The position numbers were made by a program, and so were the translations under genes. From a candidate division BRC1 bacterium HGW-BRC1-1 (GTDB lineage: Bacteria > Sumerlaeota > Sumerlaeia > Sumerlaeales > Sumerlaeaceae): 48,801 bases of DNA. The number at the start of each line of letters is the position of its first letter. Position 1 is the first letter of the stretch. Under the pieces are notes generated by a model. That model did no database searches. It had not been told where the DNA came from and saw nothing but the letters and a program-made list of their open reading frames with translations. The stretch covers positions 1 to 48,801 of the forward strand of contig PHCB01000018.1 of the NCBI GenBank assembly GCA_002842095.1, read 5' to 3'. Positions 17,584-25,973 of this stretch are shown piece after piece.

Positions 17584-18000
17584 ATGACCCTTCACTCGCG
17601 CGAAAAACGCGTCGCTGAAGAAATCAAAGAAGCACTGGCGATCATCCTTCAACACGAACTGAAGGATCCCCGACTTGGTGAGGCACTGGTTACGGTGGCC
17701 GCCGTCGAGGTAACCCGCGACCTTCAAAATGCAACCATCCACGTGAGCGTGCTGGGCGATGACCCCAAGGAGGGCGCGGATGTGATAGCCGCCCTCGAAC
17801 ATTCAAAAGGGTTCATCAAACGCCAACTGTGCAAGGCCGTCGTGCTGAGGCTTATGCCGGAACTATTCTTCCGCCTCGACACCACCGGCTCCTACGCCGC
17901 CCGCATCAATGAACTGCTTCATCAAATTGAGACGGAAGCACCCGCCCGCGCCCCGCAGGAACCCACCGACACCGAAGCAGATTCGGACCCAAAAAAATAA
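17584..18000 (+). CDS. rbfA: Ribosome-binding factor A
   Basis: RbfA binds the pre-30S subunit and helps 16S rRNA 5'-end maturation. The product of 138 residues has the single KH-like fold: REKRVAEEIKEALAIILQHELKDPRL at the start, then VTVAAVEVTRDLQNATIHVSVLGD and a C-terminal LRLMPELFFRLDTTGSYAARINELL (shown in pieces in the sequence), all family signatures. An acidic tail rich in Glu, Asp and Pro ends the protein, as in many RbfA. The Shine-Dalgarno AGGAGA at 17570-17575 precedes the ATG. Its usual neighbours infB, nusA and truB are absent, so here the gene is separated from the standard translation operon and instead follows pgl. Confidence 0.93.
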   Translation: MTLHSREKRVAEEIKEALAIILQHELKDPRLGEALVTVAAVEVTRDLQNATIHVSVLGDDPKEGADVIAALEHSKGFIKRQLCKAVVLRLMPELFFRLDTTGSYAARINELLHQIETEAPARAPQEPTDTEADSDPKK

Positions 18001-18198
18001 AATCCCCGACGGGTCGGAATCAAGCCGGAGACCAACCCCATTTTAGGGTTGAGAAAATCAAATCTTTGCACTTGATTTCGTTTCCAGATCATTGCTATCA
18101 AACCATTTGCTCGCGGCGCAGGGTCTTTTCCGCATGAGATTATCAAGTCGTGCAATCTTTCCGGCTGGGAACCCAATGCCTGAACCTCGAGGAACATC

Positions 18199-18510
18199 AT
18201 GATCAAAGCCGACATCGTTAAGCGGGTCGCTGAACACCTGCGGGTCAAAGATAAAGAAGCGCTGGCGATTGTGGACGAAACCATCACCGCCATCAAACAA
18301 ATCGTGACGGAGAAGGGTCGATTGGAAATCCGTGATTTCGGGATTTTCCAAACCAAGCAGCGCAAACAACGACTCGGCCGCAACCCCAAGGATAAGAAGC
18401 AATACCCCATCCCACCGCGGCGCGTGGTCACATTTAAAATGGGCAAGGAACTGAAGTTGAGCGGTGAAACACCCCACCCCAAAAAGCCCGCCTCGGAAAG
18501 CAACGCGTAA
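18199..18510 (+). CDS. HU/IHF family DNA-binding protein
   Basis: A 103-residue nucleoid protein. The N-terminal helices (MIKADIVKRVAEHLRVKDKE) and the beta-arm region (GRLEIRDFGIFQTKQRKQR followed by LGRNPKDKKQYPIPPRRVVTF) follow the HU/IHF pattern, including the RNP loop with the Pro that intercalates into DNA. The arm with PIPPRRVVTFKMGKELK resembles the IHF-alpha/HU subgroup; which subunit type cannot be decided. A basic Pro-rich C-terminal tail of about 15 residues extends beyond the standard fold. GAGG at 18189-18192 lies 6 bases before the ATG. A strong terminator follows at 18591-18645. Confidence 0.92.
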   Translation: MIKADIVKRVAEHLRVKDKEALAIVDETITAIKQIVTEKGRLEIRDFGIFQTKQRKQRLGRNPKDKKQYPIPPRRVVTFKMGKELKLSGETPHPKKPASESNA

Positions 18511-18590
18511 GTAATCGCGAGGTTTCTCCCCGGCAGAGGACAGTTCGTGTTCCTTCGCGCTTATTGGCGGAACCTGCGATTCATCGCCCC

Positions 18591-18645
18591 AAAAAAAAAC
18601 GCGCCGAACATTATCCCTTTGGGGGAATGTCCGGCGCGTTTTTTT
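18591..18645. terminator. Strong bidirectional intrinsic terminator between HU gene and fur-family gene
   Basis: An A-run (18591-18599) leads into CGCGCCG-A-ACATT, a loop around ATCCCTTTGGGGG, then AATGT-C-CGGCGCG and a T-run to 18645. The stem is 12 bp with a single A/C mismatch, and there are T-tails on both strands. It lies between the convergent HU and Fur-family genes and can terminate both. Confidence 0.92.
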
Positions 18646-18665
18646 AATCTTTAACGGGTCTGAAC

Positions 18666-19043
18666 TTATTTACCGGCGCAGTCTTTGCAAAGACCGTACA
18701 GGATCAGGTCGTGGTTTTCGAGCGTGAAACCCTGGGGGGCAATGCCCTTCAGATCGCCGGGGCAGCCCGAGACCTCAAATACCTTGGTGCATGCGCGGCA
18801 CGAGAAATGGTGGTGATGCGGCTTGCCGGCGATCTCGTAACGGGGTGCCTCGTTGGGCAGCGGAACAGGGGCCAGCCACTTGTCCTCGCAAAGCACCTTG
18901 ATCGTCCGATAGACGGTCGCGATGCCCAGTCCGGGAGAAATCTTCTTGGCCAACTCCAGTGTTTCGAAGGGGCTCAGAGGCCGATCGATTTCCTCGAAAA
19001 CCTGGCGAATCGCCCGACGTTGATTCGTATTGCGCTCCATCAT
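18666..19043 (-). CDS. Fur family transcriptional regulator (Fur/Zur/PerR type)
   Basis: A metal-dependent regulator of 125 residues. A winged helix is visible (QRRAIRQVFEEIDRPLSP, and the recognition helix region ISPGLGIATVYRTIKVL), followed by the Fur dimerisation domain with KPHHHHFSCRACTKVFEV and the C-terminal CKDC. The two CxxC pairs (SCRAC and LCKDC) should hold the structural zinc. The start ATG at 19043 is chosen because GGAGG lies at 19051-19055, 7 bases upstream, although the frame is open to 19067. The metal specificity cannot be read from the sequence: the pattern fits iron, zinc or peroxide sensors. The only metal-related gene in the window is the ZnuA-like gene at 36.0 kb, and no Fur-type palindrome was found in front of it. 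It is convergent with the HU gene. Confidence 0.9.
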   Translation of the reverse strand: MMERNTNQRRAIRQVFEEIDRPLSPFETLELAKKISPGLGIATVYRTIKVLCEDKWLAPVPLPNEAPRYEIAGKPHHHHFSCRACTKVFEVSGCPGDLKGIAPQGFTLENHDLILYGLCKDCAGK

Positions 19044-19614
19044 GGTAAAACCTCCATTGAGAAACAAATGTTTTAAACTTGAAAATTCGCGGGATGTGCG
19101 CGATCCCAGATTCTCACTCGATACTCTATCAAAGAATAAAAACCATCCAAAGGCGAGATGATTCTAATCTCCTTGACGAACATCAGAAGCGAAAACTGGG
19201 CACCCAACTTGAAACTCAATGGGCAAAATCCATACCTAATATCCAAAACTTACGCAACCATGGGCTGGAATGGATATAGCACCAGCATCGAAGGCATTTT
19301 CAATTGATACTCAAAGACTGAGAATTAAGCAGTTATACTTTTTTATTTCATTTATAAAATAATTTTTAACGATTCATAGAACCGACCCACAACTGAACCC
19401 ATCGATGCCACGAATCACTATCAAAGTCTCAGAAAGAGACCAACGGTCTCAAACAGAGATGCACGCCGTTACCCAATCACTCCCAGGTGCCCAACGATAG
19501 CGCCTTCTTCGACCACCTGATTCATCCATTCATCCCCGATAATCTCTTGCTCTCCGGGGTTGACATTGTGCCGTGACAACCTTTGATGGTCGTTTCAAAG
19601 AGAGCTAATTCCCC
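19044..19614. other. Long, AT-rich intergenic region with no credible gene
   Basis: This 571-bp gap separates two divergently oriented genes, the Fur-family regulator and the Wzz-like protein. A 66-codon plus-strand ORF at 19079-19279 has no Shine-Dalgarno and no family likeness, and is not counted. Bases of about 19300-19380 are strikingly AT-rich compared with the GC-rich surroundings. A TTGACA at 19560-19565 just before the Wzz-like gene could be a -35 element, but no matching -10 is convincing. A GGGATG...CCAGATTC fragment near 19091-19115 resembles the boundaries of the 12.9 kb repeat island. Confidence 0.5.
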
Positions 19615-20823
19615 ATGCCCATTTTACGAAGCGATCAATCACCGGATTTCTTTGCACCTCATGTACTCTTCCTCTGGCGGCGTAAATGGTGGATTCTTTT
19701 GCCCACCATCGCGGTCTTCATCCTCACCTATCTTGTCCTGCGCGCTGTCCCTTCGGACTACCAGGCCAACGCGGAACTTTTTGTGAACCGTCAGGCTTAC
19801 ATTGATATCGCCGATCCGAACCCTTTGACGGTGGCCACTCTGCTGAAAAGCGACGAGGTGCTCAAGCAAGTCCGCGATGAGTTTGCCGAAAAATTCTCCG
19901 TCCCGCCCCCCACCCTCGAAAAATTTGTGCGCCAGTTCACGGTGAAAACCGAGGTGTTGCAAGACACCGCCACCCGCAAAGACATGTCACCAGTTGTGGA
20001 ATTGCGCGTACAGCAACGCGGCATCGACGAAACCCGCTTTCTTATGGAAGCCTGGCTCAGCGTTTTCATCGCCCGCCACGGTAACTACGTGGCCGATGAA
20101 GCCCGCCTGAAGCTCATCTCAGCGCGCGCCGTCAACCAGGACCTCGAAACCCAGATACGCGATCTGGAGGCCCGTCAGGCGGGTTTGCTGGCGCGCATAC
20201 CTTTCGAGGAGAAACTCCTCGCGGAGAAAATAAGTATCCTCGCGCCCGCCGATCTTCAGTTGCCCCGCCCCCAGATGCTCGCCCCCCAGGGCGACGGTGC
20301 CAACAACGTACAGGTGAGCATGGACGTGCGTCCGGCACAGCCTCGCGCAACCGGATTGGTGGCGCGACTGGCTGATCTGGAAGTGAGCGCCGCCGGTTCG
20401 ACCACCAATTCAGCCACACTGCAACCCGAGACCGAGGCGTTGCGCAAAACCATAGCCACATTAACCTCAGAGATAGACGTTCAATCCAGTAAGGTGGAAG
20501 CTCTGCGCCGGGATTTTGCCGCAACCACACGCCAACTGGCTATTTCCGCCGAGAGCCAGCGTCAGTTACACAAAGACATCGACACTTTCCAGCGCTCTGC
20601 GGCGGTTTATCACACCGGAGACGCCGGCCCTTACCCCGCCGGCGGCGATGTTCGCGTTATCTCGGCACCCGTTACCCCCGAGCTTCGCGTGTGGCCGCAG
20701 CGGACCCTCATGGCGGCTCTGGCTGCCATTGTCATCTTCCTGTTGACCGTTGCCGCCGTAATGAGCCAACGTTATCTGGCACACATAGCGCGCCAGGAAC
20801 TTCGCGGCACAGACCGCCCCTGA
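19615..20823 (+). CDS. Wzz/polysaccharide co-polymerase-like membrane protein
   Basis: A 402-residue protein with the Wzz/GumC layout: an N-terminal membrane helix (KWWILLPTIAVFILTYLVL, about 24-42), a large periplasmic region with coiled-coil segments, and a C-terminal membrane helix (LMAALAAIVIFLLTVAAVM, about 365-385). The periplasmic part starts with SDYQANAELFVNRQ and has a helix-rich Glu/Arg/Leu stretch from about 165 to 210 and another around 265-325; the stretch between is rich in Pro, Gln and Ala. The Wzz proline-glycine motif before TM2 is represented by SAPVTPELRVWPQR. There is no C-terminal kinase. It would set the chain length of a surface polysaccharide, but no polymerase or flippase lies near it. 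The start has no clear Shine-Dalgarno. Confidence 0.75.
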   Translation: MPILRSDQSPDFFAPHVLFLWRRKWWILLPTIAVFILTYLVLRAVPSDYQANAELFVNRQAYIDIADPNPLTVATLLKSDEVLKQVRDEFAEKFSVPPPTLEKFVRQFTVKTEVLQDTATRKDMSPVVELRVQQRGIDETRFLMEAWLSVFIARHGNYVADEARLKLISARAVNQDLETQIRDLEARQAGLLARIPFEEKLLAEKISILAPADLQLPRPQMLAPQGDGANNVQVSMDVRPAQPRATGLVARLADLEVSAAGSTTNSATLQPETEALRKTIATLTSEIDVQSSKVEALRRDFAATTRQLAISAESQRQLHKDIDTFQRSAAVYHTGDAGPYPAGGDVRVISAPVTPELRVWPQRTLMAALAAIVIFLLTVAAVMSQRYLAHIARQELRGTDRP

Positions 20824-20953
20824 GCCCCCAACACCGGGTCCCGCTTACGCACCACAAAAACCACACCTTCTGGTGTGAATGAACCTCCGTACTGCAAGTA
20901 TGTGCAACCGTTTGAAGATAGACCTGTTAGACCTTTGAAGGAGTGAGACACTC

Positions 20954-21151
20954 ATGCCCGTTCCAAGACGGCGGCATTGCCCCTCGCGTCGCGACCGGCG
21001 CCGCCAACACACGAAGTTGACCCCCATCGCGGGCATCGTTACTTGTGCAAAGTGCGAAGCACCTCGCTTGCCTCACGAGATTTGCCCGTCCTGTGGCGAA
21101 TACAAGGGTCGCATCTATAAACGCGTGAAAGCGGAAAAAGCAGCAAACTAA
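20954..21151 (+). CDS. rpmF: 50S ribosomal protein L32
   Basis: A 65-residue basic ribosomal protein beginning MPVPRRRHCPSRRDRRR, typical of L32 (MAVPKR...). It keeps the zinc-ribbon cysteine pairs CAKC and CPSC and the C-terminal YKGRIYKRVK. The ribosome binding site is GAAGGAG at 20937-20943, 10 bases before the ATG. It is followed by plsX 217 bp downstream, the conserved rpmF-plsX pairing that couples ribosome and phospholipid synthesis in many bacteria. Confidence 0.95.
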   Translation: MPVPRRRHCPSRRDRRRQHTKLTPIAGIVTCAKCEAPRLPHEICPSCGEYKGRIYKRVKAEKAAN

Positions 21152-21368
21152 CCTTTTGGTCGCCTCCGCCGACGTCTATTGTTCGGCAAAGTTTCTCAAC
21201 GGCAACACAATGATTAGCCACTGCAATTTTCAATTTCACCGTGCAGGCACGATTTCGAGTTTCGGCGTCGGGGTTTATTTCCCGTGCGCCGATTTTCTTT
21301 TTCTGATCCCTTAATTTTCGATTCCGCACCGCCCCTCACAGATTCTTCCAGAAAAGGAATTTCGCACG

Positions 21369-22466
21369 ATGGCCAAAGGCACAAACAACCTTCGCGAGCA
21401 AGTGCGCCAGCGCCGCCGGGAGCGCAACCGCCGCGACTGCGTGTTGGCGCTGGATGTGATGGGCACCGACCGCACCCCCACCGAGGTGCTGCAGGGCGCC
21501 GTGGACGCCATCGCGCAATTCCCCCACGTGAGCGTAATTGCCGTGGGTCCTCACGCCCAGCTCGAAACCATCATCCGCGAAAAGCAATGGGCCAACCCGC
21601 GCCTCACGGTGGAAGACGCCACAGAAGTGGTGACCATGCACGACTCCCCCCGCGAGTCGCTGAAGAAACGCCAGAGCAGTGTGGCCGTGGCCGCGCGGCT
21701 GGTTAAAGAAGGACGCGCCCAGGGGATGGTCTCCCCCGGAAACACCGGTTCCACCATGGCCCACGCCATGTTCCAATGGCGCATGTTGCCCGGCGTTGTT
21801 CGCCCCGCCATTGCGGCCTTCATGCCTCACCCGAGGCGCCCCCTCATTTTTATGGATGCCGGGGCCAACGTCGATTGCAAACCCCGCCACCTGATGCAGT
21901 TTGCCATCATGGGCACGGTTTTTTCGCGCCACATGTTTCATTGTCGCAGCCCCAAGGTGGGCATTCTTTCGGTGGGCGAAGAGGAAACGAAAGGCAACGA
22001 GCTGGTGTTTGAGACGCGCGACCTCCTCAAAGCCTCCAGCCTCAATTTCAAGGGCAACGCCGAGGGACGTGATCTGCTCTCGGGTCAATTCGACGTGGTG
22101 GTATGCGACGGTTTCGTGGGCAACATCGTGTTGAAATTCGGCGAGAGCGTTGTGGAATTCCTTTTCAGCAATCTGAAGGAAGAAGTGAAACAGAACGTTC
22201 TTTCCCAGCTTGGCGCGGCGGCCATGATCCCGGCCCTGCGCAGCTTCAAAAAACGTGTGGATTACGCCGAATACGGAGGGGCTCCCCTGCTGGGATTGCA
22301 AGGCAACTGCATCATCTGCCACGGCAAATCCAGCCCCAAGGCCATCATGAACGCCCTGCGCACCGCCGGTGATCTGGTGGGGGCGCAGGTGAACGATCAC
22401 ATTGTGGAAGCCATAGCAGCTTCCAAGGTGGCGTCTGCCCCCGCAGCATCGGAAGAAACCGTCTGA
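21369..22466 (+). CDS. plsX: Phosphate acyltransferase PlsX
   Basis: Converts acyl-ACP to acyl-phosphate for phospholipid synthesis. The 365-residue product shows the family motifs: VLALDVMGTD near residue 26 (canonically ALDAMGGD), VSPGNTGSTMA near 117, FMDAGANVDCKP near 157, LSVGEEETKGNEL near 197 and YGGAPLLGLQGNCIICHG near 300. An N-terminal basic tail of about 22 residues precedes the fold. AAGGAA at 21353-21358 lies about ten bases before the ATG. It follows rpmF and precedes secA; the usual fabH/fabD/acpP partners are not present. Confidence 0.95.
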   Translation: MAKGTNNLREQVRQRRRERNRRDCVLALDVMGTDRTPTEVLQGAVDAIAQFPHVSVIAVGPHAQLETIIREKQWANPRLTVEDATEVVTMHDSPRESLKKRQSSVAVAARLVKEGRAQGMVSPGNTGSTMAHAMFQWRMLPGVVRPAIAAFMPHPRRPLIFMDAGANVDCKPRHLMQFAIMGTVFSRHMFHCRSPKVGILSVGEEETKGNELVFETRDLLKASSLNFKGNAEGRDLLSGQFDVVVCDGFVGNIVLKFGESVVEFLFSNLKEEVKQNVLSQLGAAAMIPALRSFKKRVDYAEYGGAPLLGLQGNCIICHGKSSPKAIMNALRTAGDLVGAQVNDHIVEAIAASKVASAPAASEETV

Positions 22467-22528
22467 AACACCCCCTCCTCCCCCCACGCATCTCAAATAA
22501 TTGCAGGCAGGGCGGGTAGGACTAACGG

Positions 22529-22551
22529 GGGTTTTACGTCCGTGAAAACCC
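22529..22551 (+). promoter_or_regulatory. Hairpin in the secA leader
   Basis: GGGTTTT at 22529-22535 and AAAACCC at 22545-22551 form a 7-bp perfect stem with a 9-nt loop, 75 bases upstream of the secA ATG. There is no T-run after it, so it is not a standard terminator. It may be a leader structure of the secA mRNA; function is unknown. Confidence 0.3.
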
Positions 22552-22626
22552 TGAGCGTGGCCTTGCGCCATGTTTGCGCCAAAAAGCTCGGCATCGACTC
22601 TGAAAGGCCAAGGTGGCTACCCACCC

Positions 22627-25600
22627 ATGTTAGACAATTTTTTAAGCAAGCTGTTCGGCAACAAGCAAAAGCGGGATATGCGGAAACTGCTTCCGTTGAT
22701 CGACGAGATCAACGCCTACTACGAAGAGTATCACGCCCTCACCGATGACGAACTGCGCGCAAAGACTGACGAATTTCGACGCCGCCTGACCGAGGAGGGC
22801 GAAACCCTCAACGACCTGCTGCCGGAGGCCTTCGCAGCCGTTAAAGACGCCTGCCGCCGCAACGTCGGACGCCATTGGGTTACCGCCGGTATAGAAGTCA
22901 CTTGGGACATGATCCCCTTTGACGTGCAGCTTGCGGGCGGCATTTCCCTCCACGAAGGCAAAATTTCCGAGATGGCCACCGGCGAGGGCAAGACCCTCGT
23001 GGCCATCATGCCCCTTTATCTGAACGCGCTGGCCGGCCGTGGAGCGCACCTCATTACCGTGAACGACTACCTGGCCCGCCGCGACAGCGAGTGGATGGGA
23101 CAGATTTTCACATTCCTCGGGCTCTCCGTCGGCTGCCTCGACACCACGGAACCCAACACCATGGAACGTCGCGAAATGTATAACTGCGACATAACCTACG
23201 GCACCAACCACGAATTCGGTTTCGACTATCTGCGCGATAACATGGTGCAGGACGCATCGCAGATGGTGCAGCAGCGCGGGCACTTCTACGCCATCGTGGA
23301 CGAGGTGGACAACATCCTCATCGACGAAGCCCGCACGCCGCTCATCATCAGCGGCCCCGTGGCCCGCAGCACGGAACGCTACAATGACATCAGGCCCATC
23401 GTGTTCGATCTCGTGAAGAAGCAAAACGAGTTGGTGAACAAGCTCGTGGCCGAGGCCGAGGAAGAACTGCGCAAGGCAGAGGGGGGCAGCATACCCCGCG
23501 AAGCCTCCGTGCGCCTGCTGGCCGCCCAGAAGGGCCTGCCCAAGCAGAAGCGCCTCATGAAACTGAAGAGCGAGTCGGGTGTGGCCACTGCCATCGAAAA
23601 GACCGAACTTGAGTACATGGCCGAAAAGAAGGTCGCGGAAATCGACGAAGAACTTTTCTATGTGGTGGACGAAAAAGGCCATCAGATCGATCTGACCGAA
23701 AAAGGCCGCATGGAGCTGTCGCCCACGAACCCGAAGCTTTGGGAATTGCCGGACATCGTGGACGAGATTGCTGCCGCGGAAGATGGCGACTTCGACGTGC
23801 TGGAACTGACCGACGGCAAGCGGGTCCTCCTGAGCGGCCGCGCCCACGAGCGCGCTGCCATGAAGACCGATGAAGGCTGGACCATCACGCGCACCGACGG
23901 GACCCTGAACGTCCCCAAGGCCGACGTGGTGCGGGTCATCCCGGGCAAGGAACTGGAAAAGCCCGAGATCGAAATGGTCAAGGAAATCCTTCGTGTGGAG
24001 CATGGCCAGCAGACCGAGAAGCTGCACAGCATCTCGCAGTTGCTGAAGGCCTACACGCTCTACGAACGCGATGTGGAATACGTCGTGCAGGAAAACAAGG
24101 TCATCATCGTCGACGAGTTCACCGGACGCCTCATGTCGGGTCGCCGCTGGAGCGATGGACTTCACCAGGCCGTGGAGGCCAAGGAAGGTGTGCAGATCGA
24201 GTCTGAAACCCAGACCCTCGCCACCATCACGTTGCAGAACTATTTCCGCATGTACAAAAAACTTTCCGGCATGACCGGCACCGCGGAAACGGAAGCCAGC
24301 GAATTTACCCACACTTACAAAATGGACGTGGTCGTGGTTCCCACGAACCGCCCCTGCATTCGTAATGACGAAGACGACCGCATTTACAAAACCAAGCGCG
24401 AGAAATACAACGCGATCATCGAAGAGATCACACGCCTTCACAAAGACGGTCTGCCGGTCCTCGTGGGCACGGTCAGCGTCGATGTGAGTGAGTTGCTCAG
24501 CCGCATGCTCACGCGCGTCAACCTGCCCCACAACGTCCTCAACGCAAAGAACCACCAGCACGAGGCGGAGATTGTGCGCTTCGCTGGCCAGCCCGGCGCA
24601 GTGACCATCGCCACAAACATGGCAGGCCGCGGTACGGACATCAAGCTGCACCCCGATGTTATCCGTGGCCAGGAGGGCAAATCGTCCACCGGCGGCCTGC
24701 AGGTCATCGGAACCGAGCGCCACGAGGCGCGCCGCATCGACCGCCAGTTGCGCGGACGTTCGGGACGCCAGGGCGACCCCGGCCACTCGATTTTCTATCT
24801 CTCGCTGGAAGACGACCTCATGCGTCTCTTCGGCAGCGAACGCATCGCCCGCATCATGGACCGCCTCGGCCTGCAGGAGGGCGAGGAGATCATGCACCCG
24901 TGGGTGACGAAGGCCATCGAAAGCGCGCAAAAGAAAGTGGAGCAGCGCAACTTCGAAATCCGCAAACGCACCCTCGACTACGACAACGTGATGAACAAGC
25001 AGCGCGAGGCACTCTACGGCCTGCGCAAGGAAGTGCTCACGTCCGAGAACCTCCGCGAGACCATTCTAAACATCCACTACGATGCCATCAGGGCGATGGT
25101 GAAACAGTATGGCGACATTACCCGCCGCAGCGAGAACTGGGACCTGCCCGGCCTGCTGGAACACATCCAACGGGTTATACCTTATGCCGACTTCCGTAAG
25201 AATGAAGGCGAGTTGCAGGGGCGCGATCTCGATGGTTTCATGACGGAAATCATGAAGCAGGTTGAGGAAGCCTACGACAACAAAGCCACGCAGCTCAACG
25301 ACGAGGAGTTGCTCCTGCGTCTCGGTCGTTATGTGGTGCTGACCCGCATCGACTCGAACTGGATGGACCATCTGCTCGGCATCGACGATCTGCGCGACAG
25401 TATCGGATGGCGCGGTTACGCGCAGCTCGACCCGCTGCACGAGTATCAGCGCGAAGCATCGGGAATGTTCGATGAAATGATGTACAACATCAACAACGAG
25501 ATTCTGGAGCACTACTTCCTGACCCAGCCAGCACTGGCCCCGATGGAACCGGAAATTCAGATAGGCCAGATGCACGCGCGTCAGGCAACGCTGGAAGAGT

Positions 25601-25812
25601 CGCTACCGGCTCCGCCACCGCCTCAGGAAGAAATCGACGAGGAACAACTGGCAGCCGAAGCCGAGGGTCGCGAAGTGCCCGAAAGCTCCCGCCGCCAGCG
25701 ACCGGCCCCCACGCCCTACCGCGCCGCCCCCAAGGTAGGTCGCAACGATCCGTGCCCCTGCGGAAGCGGCAAGAAATACAAAAAGTGCCACGGAGCCAGC
25801 ACCCCGGATTAA
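22627..25812 (+). CDS. secA: Preprotein translocase ATPase SecA
   Basis: The motor ATPase of Sec export, acting with SecYEG. The product has 1061 residues, longer than E. coli SecA (901). Motifs: Walker A region [14 protein letters not shown] near residue 117, [15 protein letters not shown] near 222, TFGT-like [20 protein letters not shown] near 187, AGRGTDIKL near 665, and [13 protein letters not shown] near 707. Two enlargements are seen: an insertion near residues 275-330 after the DEAD box, and a second of about 60 residues near 380-440 with beta-strand-like sequence ([17 protein letters not shown]). A C-terminal zinc-binding tail ([13 protein letters not shown]) follows a Pro/Glu-rich linker and would bind SecB or the ribosome. 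The frame is open from 22570, but the ATG at 22627 starts the conserved [11 protein letters not shown] sequence. No Shine-Dalgarno is obvious. Confidence 0.97.
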   Translation: MLDNFLSKLFGNKQKRDMRKLLPLIDEINAYYEEYHALTDDELRAKTDEFRRRLTEEGETLNDLLPEAFAAVKDACRRNVGRHWVTAGIEVTWDMIPFDVQLAGGISLHEGKISEMATGEGKTLVAIMPLYLNALAGRGAHLITVNDYLARRDSEWMGQIFTFLGLSVGCLDTTEPNTMERREMYNCDITYGTNHEFGFDYLRDNMVQDASQMVQQRGHFYAIVDEVDNILIDEARTPLIISGPVARSTERYNDIRPIVFDLVKKQNELVNKLVAEAEEELRKAEGGSIPREASVRLLAAQKGLPKQKRLMKLKSESGVATAIEKTELEYMAEKKVAEIDEELFYVVDEKGHQIDLTEKGRMELSPTNPKLWELPDIVDEIAAAEDGDFDVLELTDGKRVLLSGRAHERAAMKTDEGWTITRTDGTLNVPKADVVRVIPGKELEKPEIEMVKEILRVEHGQQTEKLHSISQLLKAYTLYERDVEYVVQENKVIIVDEFTGRLMSGRRWSDGLHQAVEAKEGVQIESETQTLATITLQNYFRMYKKLSGMTGTAETEASEFTHTYKMDVVVVPTNRPCIRNDEDDRIYKTKREKYNAIIEEITRLHKDGLPVLVGTVSVDVSELLSRMLTRVNLPHNVLNAKNHQHEAEIVRFAGQPGAVTIATNMAGRGTDIKLHPDVIRGQEGKSSTGGLQVIGTERHEARRIDRQLRGRSGRQGDPGHSIFYLSLEDDLMRLFGSERIARIMDRLGLQEGEEIMHPWVTKAIESAQKKVEQRNFEIRKRTLDYDNVMNKQREALYGLRKEVLTSENLRETILNIHYDAIRAMVKQYGDITRRSENWDLPGLLEHIQRVIPYADFRKNEGELQGRDLDGFMTEIMKQVEEAYDNKATQLNDEELLLRLGRYVVLTRIDSNWMDHLLGIDDLRDSIGWRGYAQLDPLHEYQREASGMFDEMMYNINNEILEHYFLTQPALAPMEPEIQIGQMHARQATLEESLPAPPPPQEEIDEEQLAAEAEGREVPESSRRQRPAPTPYRAAPKVGRNDPCPCGSGKKYKKCHGASTPD

Positions 25813-25841
25813 CTCCGACAATGAACAGTTTTTGATTTTCC

Positions 25842-25877
25842 TGAAAGCGCCAATCCACCCGGGTTGGCGCTTTCAAT
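25842..25877 (+). terminator. Probable intrinsic terminator after secA
   Basis: GAAAGCGCCAA (25843-25853) pairs perfectly with TTGGCGCTTTC (25864-25874) around a 10-base loop, an 11-bp stem 31 bp after the secA stop. The T-tail is short (AATTTC), so termination efficiency is uncertain; on the minus strand it could also act for the convergent TPR gene. Confidence 0.65.
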
Positions 25878-25914
25878 TTCGGCGCAGCCTCTCCCCCTTA
25901 AAGCATACTCTTCC

Positions 25915-25970
25915 CCCATCCCTCCCATTATTCCCATCCTTCCCATTCCTCCCATCACCATCCCCCCCCA
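25915..25970 (-). repeat. 9-nt tandem repeat with periodic G-tracts (minus strand)
   Basis: Units CCCATCCCT, CCCATTATT, CCCATCCTT, CCCATTCCT and CCCATCACC start at 25915, 25924, 25933, 25942 and 25951, exactly 9 bases apart, followed by an 8-base C-run at 25962-25969. On the minus strand this gives six or more G3+ tracts separated by 6-8-base loops. It lies immediately 3' of the TPR gene stop at 25974 and so within its transcript, between the convergent secA and TPR genes. Confidence 0.85.
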
Positions 25971-25973
25971 ACC

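Noticed and set aside
19079-19279. A 66-codon ORF in the gap before the Wzz-like gene
   Set aside because: No ribosome binding site, no hydrophobic or family pattern, and located in low-complexity intergenic DNA.
21336-22571. A 411-codon antisense frame over plsX
   Set aside because: PlsX motifs are complete on the plus strand; the antisense frame resembles no family.
22642-24930. A 762-codon open frame antisense to secA
   Set aside because: SecA on the other strand has unmistakable motifs throughout. The antisense frame has no ribosome binding site, signature motif or family likeness, and such shadows are expected in GC-rich codons.
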